A stretch of DNA of 64,000 nt, taken from NCBI GenBank assembly GCA_002633025.1, contig NMRB01000011.1, positions 809,457 through 873,456 of the forward strand, read 5' to 3'. The stretch comes from Notospermus geniculatus. Its lineage: Eukaryota > Nemertea > Pilidiophora > Heteronemertea > Lineidae. Made by a program: the position numbers and the translations under genes. Below the pieces are notes generated by a model. The model worked only from the letters and a program-made list of their open reading frames with translations. It was not told where the DNA came from and ran no database searches. This document shows positions 1-13,711 of this stretch, piece by piece. Each line of letters starts with the position of its first letter. The stretch's first letter is position 1.

Positions 1-82
1 AGTTAACTGCCACAAAGCATTGAAATCCTAAGAGAAACCCGTGTTTCAACACCGGTTCCTTCCATTTTCTTCAGTGGATGTT

Positions 83-246
83 TCACTTGGCTTTTTCTTG
101 ATAGCGTAATAGCCTTTCTACAGTAGTGGTGTCATTCACACCATGGGGAAGAACCGGAGTATCCAATAAGGGACCATCTCCAAAGCCACCTGATGCCAAA
201 ACAGCATTCCTTTTTGCCATCAACTTCAGATGGTCTCTCACTTTAT
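83..246 (-). CDS. probable 3'-terminal coding exon of an unidentified gene
   Basis: On the minus strand an open frame of about 54 codons runs from a possible 3' splice site (AG at 248-247, after a pyrimidine-rich tract) to a TGA at 85-83. The peptide includes the segments KVRDHLKLMAKRNAVLASGG and PLLDTPVLPHGVND and ends ERLLRYQEKAK. Its balanced composition and amphipathic, lysine/arginine-rich character look like real protein rather than chance translation. I do not recognise the family. No upstream exon can be joined with confidence, although other minus-strand frames up to about 2.4 kb could belong to the same gene. The call rests on coding appearance and a plausible acceptor only. Confidence 0.4.
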
Positions 247-1159
247 CTTATGACATCGGTCAGGAACAGAAGGAGATCTAGGCAAAAATGTGACAAAAAA
301 TACCCTTTATTTATCATCTGAAGCAAAATTATTAAAGTAAGAAGTAAATTTGTCATTCAACTCTTTATAATACATAAACTCTCTTTGTCATATGTAAATT
401 TTAGAAAATAAATTGGAAATTCTCTAATTTACAAGGAGATTGCATGTGACTCTTGGGAGACCAGGGACAACATCAAGATAACACCGAACATGCTGCGGAA
501 AATTAACTGGAATTAAGGAACAAGTGCATATTGGATGCCGTGCTGAACTGCCAAGTATCCCTGTAGTATGGACAATGACTCTAATAACATGAGGCATACA
601 AGGACTAGTACTTGCACATCTAATCAGAGCTAACTTGTACAGCAACAAGCATCGCTTACATAGATGGTATTCGCATACCAGATACTGAGTTGTATAGGCA
701 TCCAAATAAACAGGTGAGCAGACTATTATTACACCTCCATATGCCTGTCAGCACCTTCTTGTTCTTAAGAAATTCCAGTGTCATAATCCTGCTTTGTCCT
801 TAAGGGTTAATTGCTGCTAAATGCATTTGTTTTTGGCTTTCATAAGTAGTTATTTCATCGCTGTGGAAACCATCTCCATGGCAACCACGCTCACCTACAC
901 TCTCCACTGAAGTTTTTTGTTTCTCCAGGTGAGAAATGTTCAAAGTTCAATCAATTTTTCAAAACATCGATATGGCTTGCCAGAAATAACTACAATTTTT
1001 ACGATACCAATGTTTGACAAGATTTTCATATGAATTCGACATGTCTCATAGTAATAAAAAGATGTTTGAAATTAACTGATCTCCCAATACGAGTCGACCA
1101 CATGAATTGGAAATGACCTCACATTGAAAAGCAACTGTTATATACACACATGCGTACAT

Positions 1160-2282
1160 CATTAGTCAAGGTGGTGCGCCCGTTTCGAACAGAGAGGGCA
1201 GGGTCAAGTAACACGGTCCAACCTTTCATCAAAACCTAATTTGAAATTTGCTTTTTTTGCTTTTACTGATCTTCCGAAGGAACAGTTTCACATTTTCTCT
1301 TTTGGCAACAACTGATAACAGTTCAACCCAAAGATGGCCGAATTTTGCATCTGATAAGAAACCCATGACAAATTATTTCTGCACAGAGTATAACTGCAGG
1401 CAGCGGATTCCATCCATGACTGATGGCTGGGCAGACGATGAATCATCAAGAAACAAAGGAGACCCATAGTGATCCAGGCACCGGATTAGCTCAGATCCGT
1501 GACAACTTTTCCACCATTTCAAATCAAATACTCAAAGTAAATTTTTTTTCATATTAACTCTCTCCAAATGGGTTCTATGATCATAAGCATCACTTGAGAC
1601 GTAAGAAAATTTGTCACTCAAACCACAGCGCTGGGCTTCCACAGCAAAGCAAGCTCGCCATCAAGCGGGCACTTCAGATGAGATTGATATCGATTTGAAA
1701 TGTTTTTGTTGCCAACAGAACGGTTAACGTGTCCTAGTCGACCAACGCGAAGACCAACAAATCTTGTTTTGGCCAAATATATAACAGGGTGAGTGAACCT
1801 AGTGACATTTAAAGCGTAGCCATCCACGTTATTGATCGGGAATGGGAGGCCTGTTAGCTGACTCAGCAGCTCAGGTATGCCAACCGACATATTCATCATC
1901 CACAAGGAAAAAAATGTTCAGCCTGCCTCGCCTCACCTGGTTCAAGCAGACATAGATGCTTCCCGTTGCAGGTAGCCTACAACTTCTAACACTGTCTGTG
2001 CACCAAAGCAGGGCACTCTTGCCTTCAGAAGCATGAATGCTTAGACAGGCTCTGGCCTGAGTGATACCTGTTCTGAACCAAAGAAGTAGGCCTACGGTTG
2101 GTTATACACCAGCAAGAACAGCAATGAATTCTATTTCATGACTTCTAACACATCCTTCAATTGGTTCTCAACAAGCCGTATCTGTCCCACCATCCGCCAA
2201 GAAGTTTCCTCCAAAGCCTTGCCAACCACAGTTTCTTTTTGAATATTCGTGACTTACAGGGTGCGCACCACCTTAACTAATG
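1160..2282. repeat. inverted repeat pair, possible non-autonomous DNA transposon
   Basis: The 20 bases at 1160-1179 (CATTAGTCAAGGTGGTGCGC) recur inverted at 2263-2282 with one mismatch. The 1.1 kb between them codes for nothing recognisable. This could be a terminal-inverted-repeat element with short termini, or two separate copies of a small repeat in opposite orientation. No target-site duplication is evident. Confidence 0.35.
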
Positions 2283-3489
2283 GAGACTCCATCCTGACAC
2301 AAGTTAAAATGTTCAGACAGACCATCTTTAAGCTCGTATCCGATTTCATGCAAAAAATGGATTTTAACTGACATGACGTGATCAAAGTCTTGTCACTATG
2401 ACAAGTAAATCTTGCATCCTTGTTCTGTATTACGCGATGGCCGAGCACCATCAGACTTCAATTTCTAGTCGATTTGCTAGAAAAGTTGGGGTATCGCCAA
2501 GACAAAAACTTGCCTGAGTAACCGTTCCTATGTCAATAGACTGGAGCAAACCTTAATTTTTTTGCCCATTTCAAGACAAATGTACTTATGCACGTTTTTA
2601 TCTCAATGATATTGATATGGTACACCTATAGGTCAGACAGCACAGTACATTCGAACATACATGTACGTGTATATTCTGCTTTTCACCTGTACTGTGGTGT
2701 GAACATCTTTCCTTCCAGCCAGTGCTGATGGCTGAATGTGCAATGTACCTACTGACCAAACTTTCCTGTACAAAAGACGAGCAGACGAGTATTTTGAATG
2801 AATATCAGTGATACAGTGTGGTATACCTTGATGATATAGCGTCATCCGTCACCAAGTCAACAGAATTTTCCCTTAGCTGTAACTGTCTCAAGTAAAATGC
2901 GTCACATACACTGCGGTTTTGATTTCAGAAATCGATTACTGGGAATTAGCCGAGACGTAATAATATCATGTTCGAAATGGTTGCTGCTCGTCTTTCAGTG
3001 GTGTACCATTATCTATCCCCAACCAAGAAGTGCATAATTTGTGTGAAACTTCACTTCGTTGTAAATTAAGGCGCACAAGACACACAAAATTGAGAATTTT
3101 TCGTAGGCGATAGGGGAAATGGGGTGGCAGTAGTTGTTAGGTTTACTAGTAAAATCATTTATAATGTTAAAAGCATAAATGGGATATTACTCTCCATGTT
3201 ATGTTAAAACCATTGGAAGATAATGCTAAGTCAAACCACACACATCAATACAAATTAAACTAAATGAAAAACAAACATGTTCTAAATACAACGCAATTCA
3301 AGAGTACAACCCCTTTAAACAATGATTGTTTTAAGTTTTTCCATAAAGATTCACAATAAAGCACCTTAGAACTTATACTTCGATAAACCACCACACCACA
3401 AGATGGCACAAGCTGATAGCGCCATGCAATCAAAATCCCAAGGGCATAGTGAGAAAAAACGTGGCACAGAGGTAGGAAGTTTGCCTGGA

Positions 3490-3700
3490 ATATTGCTGTC
3501 AGAGTGGTCCAGTGAAAACATCTGCATTGTGCCTGTGAGGTTGCAGGTTCGATTCCTGGTCACACCCACCCTTTATCCCTCAGGTTCAGACCCCACAGTG
3601 CCATACTTGGTGCTAGGCTCTCATGCCAAATCTATCTGTTTACTGCTGCCAAATGGGTCATGTATCAATATTGATATGCCTTGGCACTGAGCAATGTCAA
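3490..3700 (+). mobile_element. tRNA-derived SINE
   Basis: A box-A-like motif TGGTCCAGTG (3505-3514) and a box-B motif GGTTCGATTCC (3546-3556) lie at tRNA-like spacing. They are followed by about 140 bp of non-tRNA sequence, which is the layout of a tRNA-derived SINE. The flanks do not form a tRNA cloverleaf, so it is not a functional tRNA gene. The 3' limit is approximate. Confidence 0.55.
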
Positions 3701-4096
3701 TTTCAATTTACATGCAGTAGACTCTAAGCTGGCACCAAATATTGAGCATTGAAAGAACCACCACCACACCCAACAGCTGGCAATACATGCATCACTATGG
3801 TGACAAATTCTTGATTTTAACGCACCATGGAGAGTACAATTTTAACACCTCTGTGAAACCACATTTTTCTCTCATATGGCCTCAGTTATGAATCTCTCTT
3901 TTTGAAACAAAAATCACCAAAGATTTTTAAATGCAATGTTACCATTAAAATAATTGATATGGGCTATTTGTCTTATTTTGCTTGTTTATTTCATTATTCT
4001 TGAAACCCATTCATACAACAATCATCTAAATGCATTGTGAAAACATCAAATATTTTCTAGACTCGGGACCCAGTCGTTGTGTCGCTCCGGCCGCCG

Positions 4097-4545
4097 CACT
4101 ACACTGCACAAACGACTGGGAAAGCAAGTTGCAAAATCAGCGGCTAGCGTACCGACAACAACAACGAATGTGAATGCGTTCAGCCAATCAGAAGCTGCGT
4201 CTTCAACGGCCGTCGTCTGCTCGTTGCAAGATTCAAATCAGCTGATTATATTTCGGAACTTTTTTCGGCTCGCTTATAAATTTTTGCTGGTACCTAAGTT
4301 CGATGCTGTGTGCGATAAGCAGTACTTACGGATAAAAAAATATCCTGCTAGTGACTTTGAAAAGATTCTAGACGGGCGAGAGGCTCTGGTAAATTTCATC
4401 AATAACAACCAATCAAAAGTGTGCCAGATTTCCCCTAGTAGATTGCTTTCGGGCAATTTCATTGGTCGAGATGGCCGTTGTTGTTGTCGGTACGCTAGCC
4501 GCTGATTTTGCAGCTTGCTTTCCCAGTCGTTTGTGGAGTGTAGTG
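4097..4545. mobile_element. foldback/MITE with about 70-bp terminal inverted repeats
   Basis: The 70 bases at 4097-4166 (starting CACTACACTGCACAAACG) are repeated inverted at 4476-4545 with only a couple of mismatches. The central 310 bp encode nothing recognisable. The right arm stops exactly at a single N (4546), so the outer end and any target-site duplication may be lost at a contig join. The 142-codon frame across the element (4077-4505) is a by-product of the repeat and is not called as a gene. Confidence 0.75.
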
Positions 4546-4546
4546 N

Positions 4547-7500
4547 AAGTATTAAGACTCAATGCAAGTGGATGGTTGGGAGTACGACTGCCTGATGATA
4601 CAAAACTGTAGTGGAGCAGACTTTGGAAAGGATCAAATGACAGGTGAAATCATTTTCCTCATTTTGACCAGACATTAGTGCACTTTGAATTCAGGCTCAT
4701 CATACTGTTGCTTGTTCCAGTCTGGGATCCCTCTTTTCTGAGCACCTAGACCTTCACAAGACTGAGTATCATCATTCGCCATACAGGCCCGCAAAGAGTG
4801 TAGGTTCAGGCCTGACATCATCAGTTCAATTGTGGGGTAAACCAATGATAATGACCAAGTATATTTACATCTTCTGAATGGCTATGGTGGACTTGGTAAA
4901 ACAATTGCTTTATTACCAAGTTCGCATCCACTGCAGCTCCTTGGTGATCACACAGGAAATGGACTCCATTTTATTAGGTTGGAAGTCAACATCATTCTCA
5001 CATGCAATGGCAACCAATTATAAGGACACAAACATAACAATCCTTTAGATGTAAGAGTTGGATAAGATACTAGACATATATATTCTGATTTCCAGTTGCC
5101 ATGGTTTGATGTGTTAACTGAGGGGATTGATGAGGTTAGTTGTTCATTCCTTTCGACTAATTCTGAGTATGACTTAAAGACCAAGAAAACGCTTTTAAAA
5201 CGAATGATAATGTGCATGCATTCAACTGCATTACATATGGGGGTGGATCCAATACAGAACAGAGTAATATACTTAGATATATTATACAATATGATGTGCA
5301 AATATACTTGAAATTTCGTATCATTATATTCAGTTATTTACTATTAAGAAATACCTCTTTTGTAATTTGTACATGATATGATTGAATAGGTTTAATGGCA
5401 AGCATCAGATATATATTACTATCGTTATCTTATTATCAATTTATACTTGAAAATTGCATAAACGCATATGATGCACCAAGCCAAAGGTAAAAGACTTCTA
5501 GGGATGACGAGATCATTTTCAATGACTGAGATTTCTGAAAAATGTTACATTCGTTGATAGTTCTTTTTTGCATTTATCTTGATACATCAAACAAGTCAAA
5601 AGGCATCTTTTCGAAAAGCCTGAAGCAGTGGTTTTCGTTTGAAAATAATTTCTCGTCCCTATGGAGCTGGGAAAGGAGGCGCACACATGGTACCTTTAAG
5701 ACAAAGAGGTCAGAGGAATGTAAGAACACTAGAGAAATGTAGATAAATATGACACACAAGGTGGACATCTTCGCAAAAATGCATGATGTTAATGCCAAAA
5801 TAACGCGCTATCAGGTTAGAGGCATTATGTGTGTTAGTTGGTTTTTGAACTTATTTGCGAGCAGTTACGTAGGATCCAGCCTAAAGACTGGGAGAACACC
5901 CAGTGCAGTTGTCCATGTAAGAATCTACACGCCAAATAACACTGTATCAATCACTCATCAAAGTACACAAATATATATAATTACAAATAGCCTGGCCTAT
6001 TTTACAAAAATAAATGAATGAATGAACGATGCATACATGTACACCCTTGGTCATGTGTGCTCCGTCTCAGATCTGAAGTGTGACCAACGAGAGCTCCAAA
6101 TGCACCACAATACACATAACATTAGGAGTACCATTAGGTTATACAAGAACAATGTACTGAACAATTCGTAAAATATATATGTTATTTACAGTTTTAATAC
6201 AACTATCAGCTGTTTGTTCTATTTGAAATTGAAGCTAAGAAATCTAATACAAATTTTAATGACAAATGCAAATTTAAAATCACAACTTAATGAGTGAACA
6301 CACAAGTGGTTTTTCAACTATTATTACATCTCTGTATGCGGCTATAGAAAAATAGAAAAAAAATCGAGACCAAGAGCCGCCTAGTAATACATGGAAGCAT
6401 TTCATCAAAAATGGCTTCATTTTATTGTCCTCTGCCTCGTATCTCTCCCTCAATAGATGGCATCCATTAGACATCAGTCACAATAAATTTCATGCGTCAT
6501 TTTTTGTGGTGTTCCCAGAAAATACATTCTGAATCTGTACAGACAATCAAATTGAGATGAAATCTTGTTCCATTCATGGAAATAGTTGAATTTCTTTTCC
6601 AAACCCACATAAATTCAGAAAATATTTTTGCCCGACAAAAATTTAAAATACACTCCGTTGGTGTATGACTAAAATCAGCAAGCCATGTTGTCCAAACTGA
6701 ACAGGCAGCATTGGAGATCGAAGATTTTATATAACTTCGTCTCCCGAGCATTATTCTATAATTGAACGTACGTAGCCAAATGCCAAGCTGCCATTGCATG
6801 CATTAGTCTGTATGACAGTCGAACGAACCCCAGGTCAATAATGATCACGATGACACGATTCACTGATCAATAATTATAAATGGCTGCCCTTCATCCATGT
6901 CAGCTAGATGGCATGTGACGCCCAGATCAACATAGACAGGATTCATGACATCCAGGCATGAATTTTTGCTGGGGGGCAGTATCCTCCTGGGTGATGATTA
7001 CATAAAGAGTATAGAACACCAGTTCGATTCGATACTGTATTCTTTGTATGCATCCCATACTTTATACTGAGGAAAGATTTTTATCCAACTTAGCGACTAA
7101 TTTGTACCCACAGTACAACTCGGTTGAGATTTACATGAACTAGACTAGTTAATACAGTAGCAGTAGGTGGGGTCGCTTGTTTAAAATATTCAAATAGATT
7201 GATTGTCAATACACAAGGATTGGAAGCAAAACAGATCTAGAAATGAAAACGTCAGGTTAGAACAAGCATCATGGTGCTGATTTGAGGGATAGCCCTCTAA
7301 AAAGAAAAGCTTTGATTATTACCCATATTCGATGAGAAAGTCCGTATCGATAGACACTTGATATAGATATTTTAAGTCTAGCGTCAAACCACACTACGTC
7401 ATGCAGATCTGTGATAGATTCACCATTAGCATGGGCGCAATCCACAGCATATTCATTGATTCCCCAGTCGTTTCTGTCAAGTCTCTAATCATAAATGCAA

Positions 7501-10500
7501 GTACTGTTGACTAGTTTGTGTCGATATGATGCTGTATGGTAATGCTAGCTATGAGAGTCCGAATGGATATATGTACAGAACGATTACTTGTGCATGAGCC
7601 CTCTTCCAACATCGTCAAATCAATAGTCATGCATTACGAAACATCAGACTGTGTGTGCCAGCGTCCTTCAGGTTTATGTTGCCGCCATGACTAATCTGCC
7701 CCAGTATAAGACTGGATGATTGTTGAAATCTAATTATCCTGAAGTGATTTAGGATTCAGGTGTTTTGCCTTCTCATTACAACTGATCCACAATGTCGACA
7801 CCATCATTTCGTTCTCCACTTCAGATTTCAAAGGGGACAAACTGCAAACCACATTTCAAAATTGAGTATTCTGACGTTAACAAATGATAATTTGAGCCCC
7901 GGAAACAATCAGAACGGAGGGCTTTCACCTTTATGTGCACAACATAGGCGGGCACTTCACATCCATTGGCTTGATTTGGCATTCAATGCTTCTCAGAAAA
8001 CCATGGACAGGAAATTCCAGACATAAAACATAAGTACCCAATTCAGGAAACATCAAACAAAGTAACAAGATATTCAGGCCTAGCTATCTAAGCATAGGCA
8101 TTGACTCATGATGATGTACTTTTATGCAATTCCAAACATAGTTGCAGGAACTGAATGTTGATCAAATATATTTGAGGCTAAGCCTTTTTCAAGTCTTCCC
8201 TTCACCAAAGTCAAGGCCTACTTCTCATCCAGTGTTCACCATGTAGAACACCACTGGACTGACCGTTTCACAACATGCTCATCACTAGCCCTATCCAACC
8301 TTTCAGATAATGATATGGCCAAGATTCACTCGTCAAATGAACCACTAAAAGGTCAGTTTTTCCTTTGATAACCATCAGAGTGTACAACTACCACTCGACA
8401 CAGATAACACAGTTCAGACAGTCCTTCGCATTATCTTATGTCAGCCACATATTTCAGCACGATTCATACAGAATAATTTTGATTGCATTTCATATCATAT
8501 TCTATATAATGTATGTTGGAGAATAACACAGCCGACATTTGAAGTTATAATGCATGGCATTGGGTAAGCCGCGCTAATGAACTTGTCTAAAAATGCCATC
8601 AGCATTATGACGGATCTGGATTCCTCATGACTCATGCCGGGCGATTGATTCCTTAGTGTTATTCTCAACAACACAAGAATAGTGCATTGCCATTATGATC
8701 AACATGCGCCATGATTTCAAAAGATATAACATTTATTTTCATTTTCAAAAGAATCAATGTCTGCCAAACATCCACAACTTTTTCACACAATTACTGCATG
8801 CATCACCTTTTCACCCTAATGACTGTCAACATCGTCTACACTGAGTGATGGATGCATGACGGAATGAGGGCCTTTAATTGATATTGCATAAGTGTCATAG
8901 ACTTGACATTTTGCCAGAATGCCAGAAGACTGCAATCATACAGTAGCACTTTCTATATCTAGAAGAGAAGATAAATCAATCAAAACCTGAAGCCTTATAG
9001 CAAGTAAAGCTTTTCGAGTCCTCATCTTCAACATGTCTGGTGGGCCTTTGATGTAACACCCAAGTAATAAATTGTTCATAATGCTGGTTACATAACAATC
9101 TAAGATCTAAAGAGTAAGAATGAATTTTTCGGATGATGTTCCATAGAGGCTGAGCAAAGTTTCAGAGGAAAGTGTCCCGAATGTTCAAGGGATAGATAAT
9201 TGAAAGAAAACGAGAGAAAATGCATCTTTTCATGAAGCACCGTTCAAAATTTTTGTAATTAGATCCGTACAGCATTTAGAGCTGCAGATTATTTTGTATC
9301 AGTGAATTACAATTTCTACACAGAACTTTCATTCGTCGCCCAAAGTATTCTCTTGATTCAGGCCTACATACACTGTATACCTTTTTTCTTTAATTTGTAC
9401 GATCTGTAGTGTAGGCTCTAGATGTGCCAGTCAGCACGGCAAAATATTTTTCCACACTGGCATCGGGCTAAATCAATTTGCACCGAGCAGAATAAGAAAC
9501 TGTGCGCTTGAATCATTGACTAATAGGCATTCCACCAATGTTTCCTGGCTTGATTGCCATAACATTTGAGCAAACAATTCATGTGATAGCTACGTGTAAT
9601 CACAAAGTGCATAGATACCTATATAGTTCCCTTGGGACTTCCATATACCATTACGTATTTATAGTAGAAAAAATATCAGGCCAATATTCACAATTTGAAC
9701 TAATTTCTACTATCTAGCTTCCCCCCTAATGGTCTTTTACATAAATTCTACATAATGCACTACAGTATCAGTAATAAAATCATGGCCTGTTTCTACAGAA
9801 CACAACTACTGAGAGGTCACTGACTTACTTACAGTCTTAGGCAGAAATTATGATGATGGACCCACAGCTCGAGTGAAGAGAGAATGATCACAATGGTTCA
9901 AGATGGTGAAATGATCTCAGTTCACACAAGAAAATGGTTGTTCATCATCATCAACCATGTCGCCATCAAAGTTGCCATATTTCAATACGTCCTTTCAGTA
10001 GTTGGGATGGTTGTGTATAAACATGCACATTTTCAAAAATCGGTTCCCCAAATTATACACTCAGTTGTTTTTGTGTGGACATGCAAAATTGATTCTTTGT
10101 AACTTCCAAAACACACAGGGTTTGGTGGCCAGCCTTAATGTGAGCCCTAATCATGCTAGTGGGTACTTTCAATTCTGATACAAAATTCTACTCTCATAAA
10201 AAAATATCACTAACTGAACATTTACTTTTTGACTTCTTAACATAAATATTATGCGGTGGAGTTCGTAGACACATACATATCACTGATGAAGTATTTGTTT
10301 CTTGAAAGTGTCAGCGCAAACTAACACTAGTGGCATCAGCCTAATTATGCTAAGTTTATGTTGTGAATGATGATGACTACAGATTTACTATCAAATGCAT
10401 ATTACTAGCAGATACCATGACCAGATAGAAAAATAATTTTATGAAATTTTATCTTTAACTAGATATTACATTAGCCAGTAGATATTACTTTAGTCTCGGA

Positions 10501-13500
10501 CTGAAACACTAAGCAAAAGCATTCATGAAATTCACAGTACATCTTGAAAACAACAGGACATCTTGCAAGATGACGACTGAACATGCCACACTGGGATAGA
10601 CCTACAGATCTATTCTGCAACATTGATACAGAAATCGTGGTGTTACATCTGCAACAAGCCACTCTGCAAAGCCACTGCACTGACATACGGTCAGCCATGA
10701 TACATGTAGCATAATCTGATGTTTTTTTCAGAAGTAGATGAGTAAGATAATGTACCCATCCCAAGCAGCAGATATTGACATGCTTCTACGATACACTCCT
10801 TTTCCACTTTCTACATTTGGCATAAAAGACACTGGCCTTTCCATTGACTTGTACGGTACTTGATTTGTTTTATAATGCACCAATAATCTGACAGTAACAG
10901 TCAGTTTTCCCCCACGCATCTAGGAAGCTGAGGATTGCCTAAAGTACACAGACATTAACAAAAGCTAGAGATCTAGGGAAAGATTATAATTACTTTAGAA
11001 AAGATAATTTGAAAACTACAATTTATGTATGTACAAGTGTTATATGGTACCATTCTTTAGAGAAAAACCGAAGTTTCATATAATTGCCAATGAGTAGACA
11101 TGGTAGAATTTATGTGCTTCACTTCAGGTGCTTGTTTTTTAAACATTTCATACATTCATCATACAAGTCAAGTGCAATTGTTTAATCCCTCATTCATAAA
11201 AAGTGCAACTAAAACACAATCACATAGGCATACTCCATCAATGGTGATGAAAATCTAATCATGAATCATTCCAATGCATTTCAACATTCATAATGTGCAA
11301 GACTAACAAAAATTCAATCAAACAAAAAACTAATCACTCTTATCTCATGAAAACCTAAGACTGGAAGCTTCAAAACATTGGTACAGAGTAAGGAAACCAT
11401 GATTTCTTTGGAACTTACAATTCAGGCGATGATTTCCTTACCCCATAACAATCACAGGTACCGTTATATTTAATGAATTTTTAAAACAAGTACGTAGGGG
11501 GCACCATTTCGTAGATTTCTTTGGAACCAACAATCGTGCTCCTTGACATCCTTTTAAGTTCGAATATCTTTCATGAAGAAAGATTACCTTGCGAACAGCC
11601 CAGTGCCACAGGCCCAAAACCTGTCCAATTAGTTGTCTAAGTTCTACATCAAGACCAGCTATAATATTGCAGGTGGATCATAAATGCATTCCCTGGCAGC
11701 TGTTGGTAAAAATAGAACACAGCACATTTCAAACATAGCACAGGTTACAATTTACAGTCAGTTCACAAATCAATGGCAGTGCTCTGGCACTGACGAAATC
11801 TGTTTTGCCCAAATTAAAACAATAGTGCCCTAAAACACAAAAACGTAAACATAAACTACTATTCAAAACAAAATATCCAAAAACTACCTTCACACCCTCT
11901 GTACTGTTGGTCACACTTCAGTTAGCACTCCTGAGCCAGATTAACATCCAACCTTGAACACTTTAGCCAAAACACGGTATTTTCAGTAAAAAAAATAACT
12001 ACCTCCCTTATTTTGACAGTCCCTTATTGCTTTGCCTGCAATAATCCATTCATTGTTCAATTTTGAACAGACCATAAACATCAAGATCAGCAATGGTGAA
12101 AGGATGATACAATGAATCACATCAAAAATCTACAATGGCTGACACATTTCGTTGAGTCCCAGCAGACCACTCAAGTATCCACCCAAGGAACACGACCACA
12201 GCTACCACCCTACAGAAATGGCACCATCCACTGCGGTGTCCCCAGAATGTAAAATAAGCCAGGCCCCAGTGAATTAGTCATCTCTCTGCATAGCTCATCA
12301 TTATCATTTCATTCACTTTATTTGGCTAACCTAAGACAACGGGCTCCCAGTTATGGAGAAATGGCAGAAAAATAAAACAGTTTAATCTTGGTCTCAGCAA
12401 ATATATTATAATTTATAAGCCCACTATTTTGATGCGGGCCACAAAAATAAAAATATCTTTCCATTTTTTTAGATTTTTTTCTCAGACTACATAGCTTACA
12501 TATTTATAATGTACTTCCTGACAACTACACATTTACACATAATGTATTTAAATAATTTTCCTTAATGGTAGAAATACTAAACTATCATAAGTGTGTGCAA
12601 CAAATCTGTCTTCCTGGCTAATTTTGTACAAATATTTCATACAAAGCTCTGAAGTTGTGAATTCTTGATCACATCATTTTCCCTTTTGAAAGGGGCAAAA
12701 AATTTGTGGCTAGTGGTTTTACTTCTGCATTTGAATAAAGTATGGCTGTTTCATGCACTTAAGAAATGCAAGCCGGGCAAGTTTTTCAAACTCAATCTCA
12801 TAGTTCATGTCAAATCCAACATCAAAATGTGGGTTTGGTTTCTTTGGGTTAACTACAGCACAACGTACCTATTAAGCGGCGCATTTTGGATGATTTGATC
12901 ATGCCATACTTCAACCAAAGTCTCTATCTATGCATGCAGTGTGCGCTTCAGCAACATAAGGCTAGGCTAGCTCAACACGTACATAAAGCTCTTAATGCCA
13001 GCTAAGTGTGATACCGTTTTACTCAAATTAAATTAAATCTTTATGAAAAATTTAACATCTTTTCATATGAAATAGAGACAAAGTCAAAGAATAAAATACT
13101 CTGTATTTAAAGTTATATAATACTTTAAAGTCCGGTTAACTTTCAATAAATTTGTTCATATTCAAAATTTTAAAACTTTAAAATTACATTACTATATATG
13201 CATCTGATATAATATCTAATCTCATATGATGAAGGGAGGTTGGTGCAACTCATTTACTGAAAACATGACTGATTTTTAGAAAAAATAATCAATGATTGAA
13301 TTATGTCCAATGCGAAGAACTGAAAACACCTCCAATCATTGACTACTTCTTTGAGAAGAAAGATCAATGTCCAATCAAAAAAAAAAATCTTCTATAGCTA
13401 GGTGAATTACTGACTGTAGATTTCTTGTGTTTATTCAGTGAAGCAATGTGTTCCAGTAAAGAGCAGTTCTTATCACTGAACTAATGACCACTTCTTATTT

Positions 13501-13711
13501 GTTCAGGATTCAGTAAGTGGTGGTTATGGTCAATGTCAGTCTGCTGAAGAGTTGGATAGAAGATAGACTAATAGATGAATCCCATGACATGACTTGAGGC
13601 ATGGGTCTCAATCACTTGGTGGTTCATGAAAAGATTAAATTCATTGAAATACATGTACACAGATGAAATCCTTCGAAGGACTCTAGGGTTGAGTATCAAT
13701 CATGTTCATAG
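4547..13711. other. 9 kb without a recognisable gene, downstream of MEX3
   Basis: No open frame here exceeds about 117 codons, and none shows domain motifs or paired splice sites. The stretch is AT-rich and has fewer obvious inverted repeats than the rest of the window. Part of it is probably the MEX3 3' untranslated region, since the gene ends at 13712 on the minus strand. A possible minus-strand AATAAA lies near 13430, about 280 bp past the stop, and others lie further on. The true transcript end cannot be fixed from sequence. Confidence 0.5.

Larger units (their letters stand above)
247..4096. other. gene-free stretch with scattered repeats
   Basis: I see no frame with recognisable protein similarity here. 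Open frames of 60-95 codons exist (for example 424-705 and 1618-1905, both minus) but lack domain features and convincing paired splice sites. The stretch holds an inverted pair of 20-bp repeats (1160-2282) and a tRNA-derived SINE near 3.5 kb. It may be intronic to the gene whose last exon is at 83-246. Confidence 0.5.

Noticed and set aside
424-705. 93-codon minus-strand frame near the left-edge exon
   Set aside because: Cys/His-rich with plausible look, but no splice connection or recognisable domain was found.
4077-4505. 142-codon plus-strand frame
   Set aside because: It spans the inverted arms of a foldback element and has no protein-like motifs.
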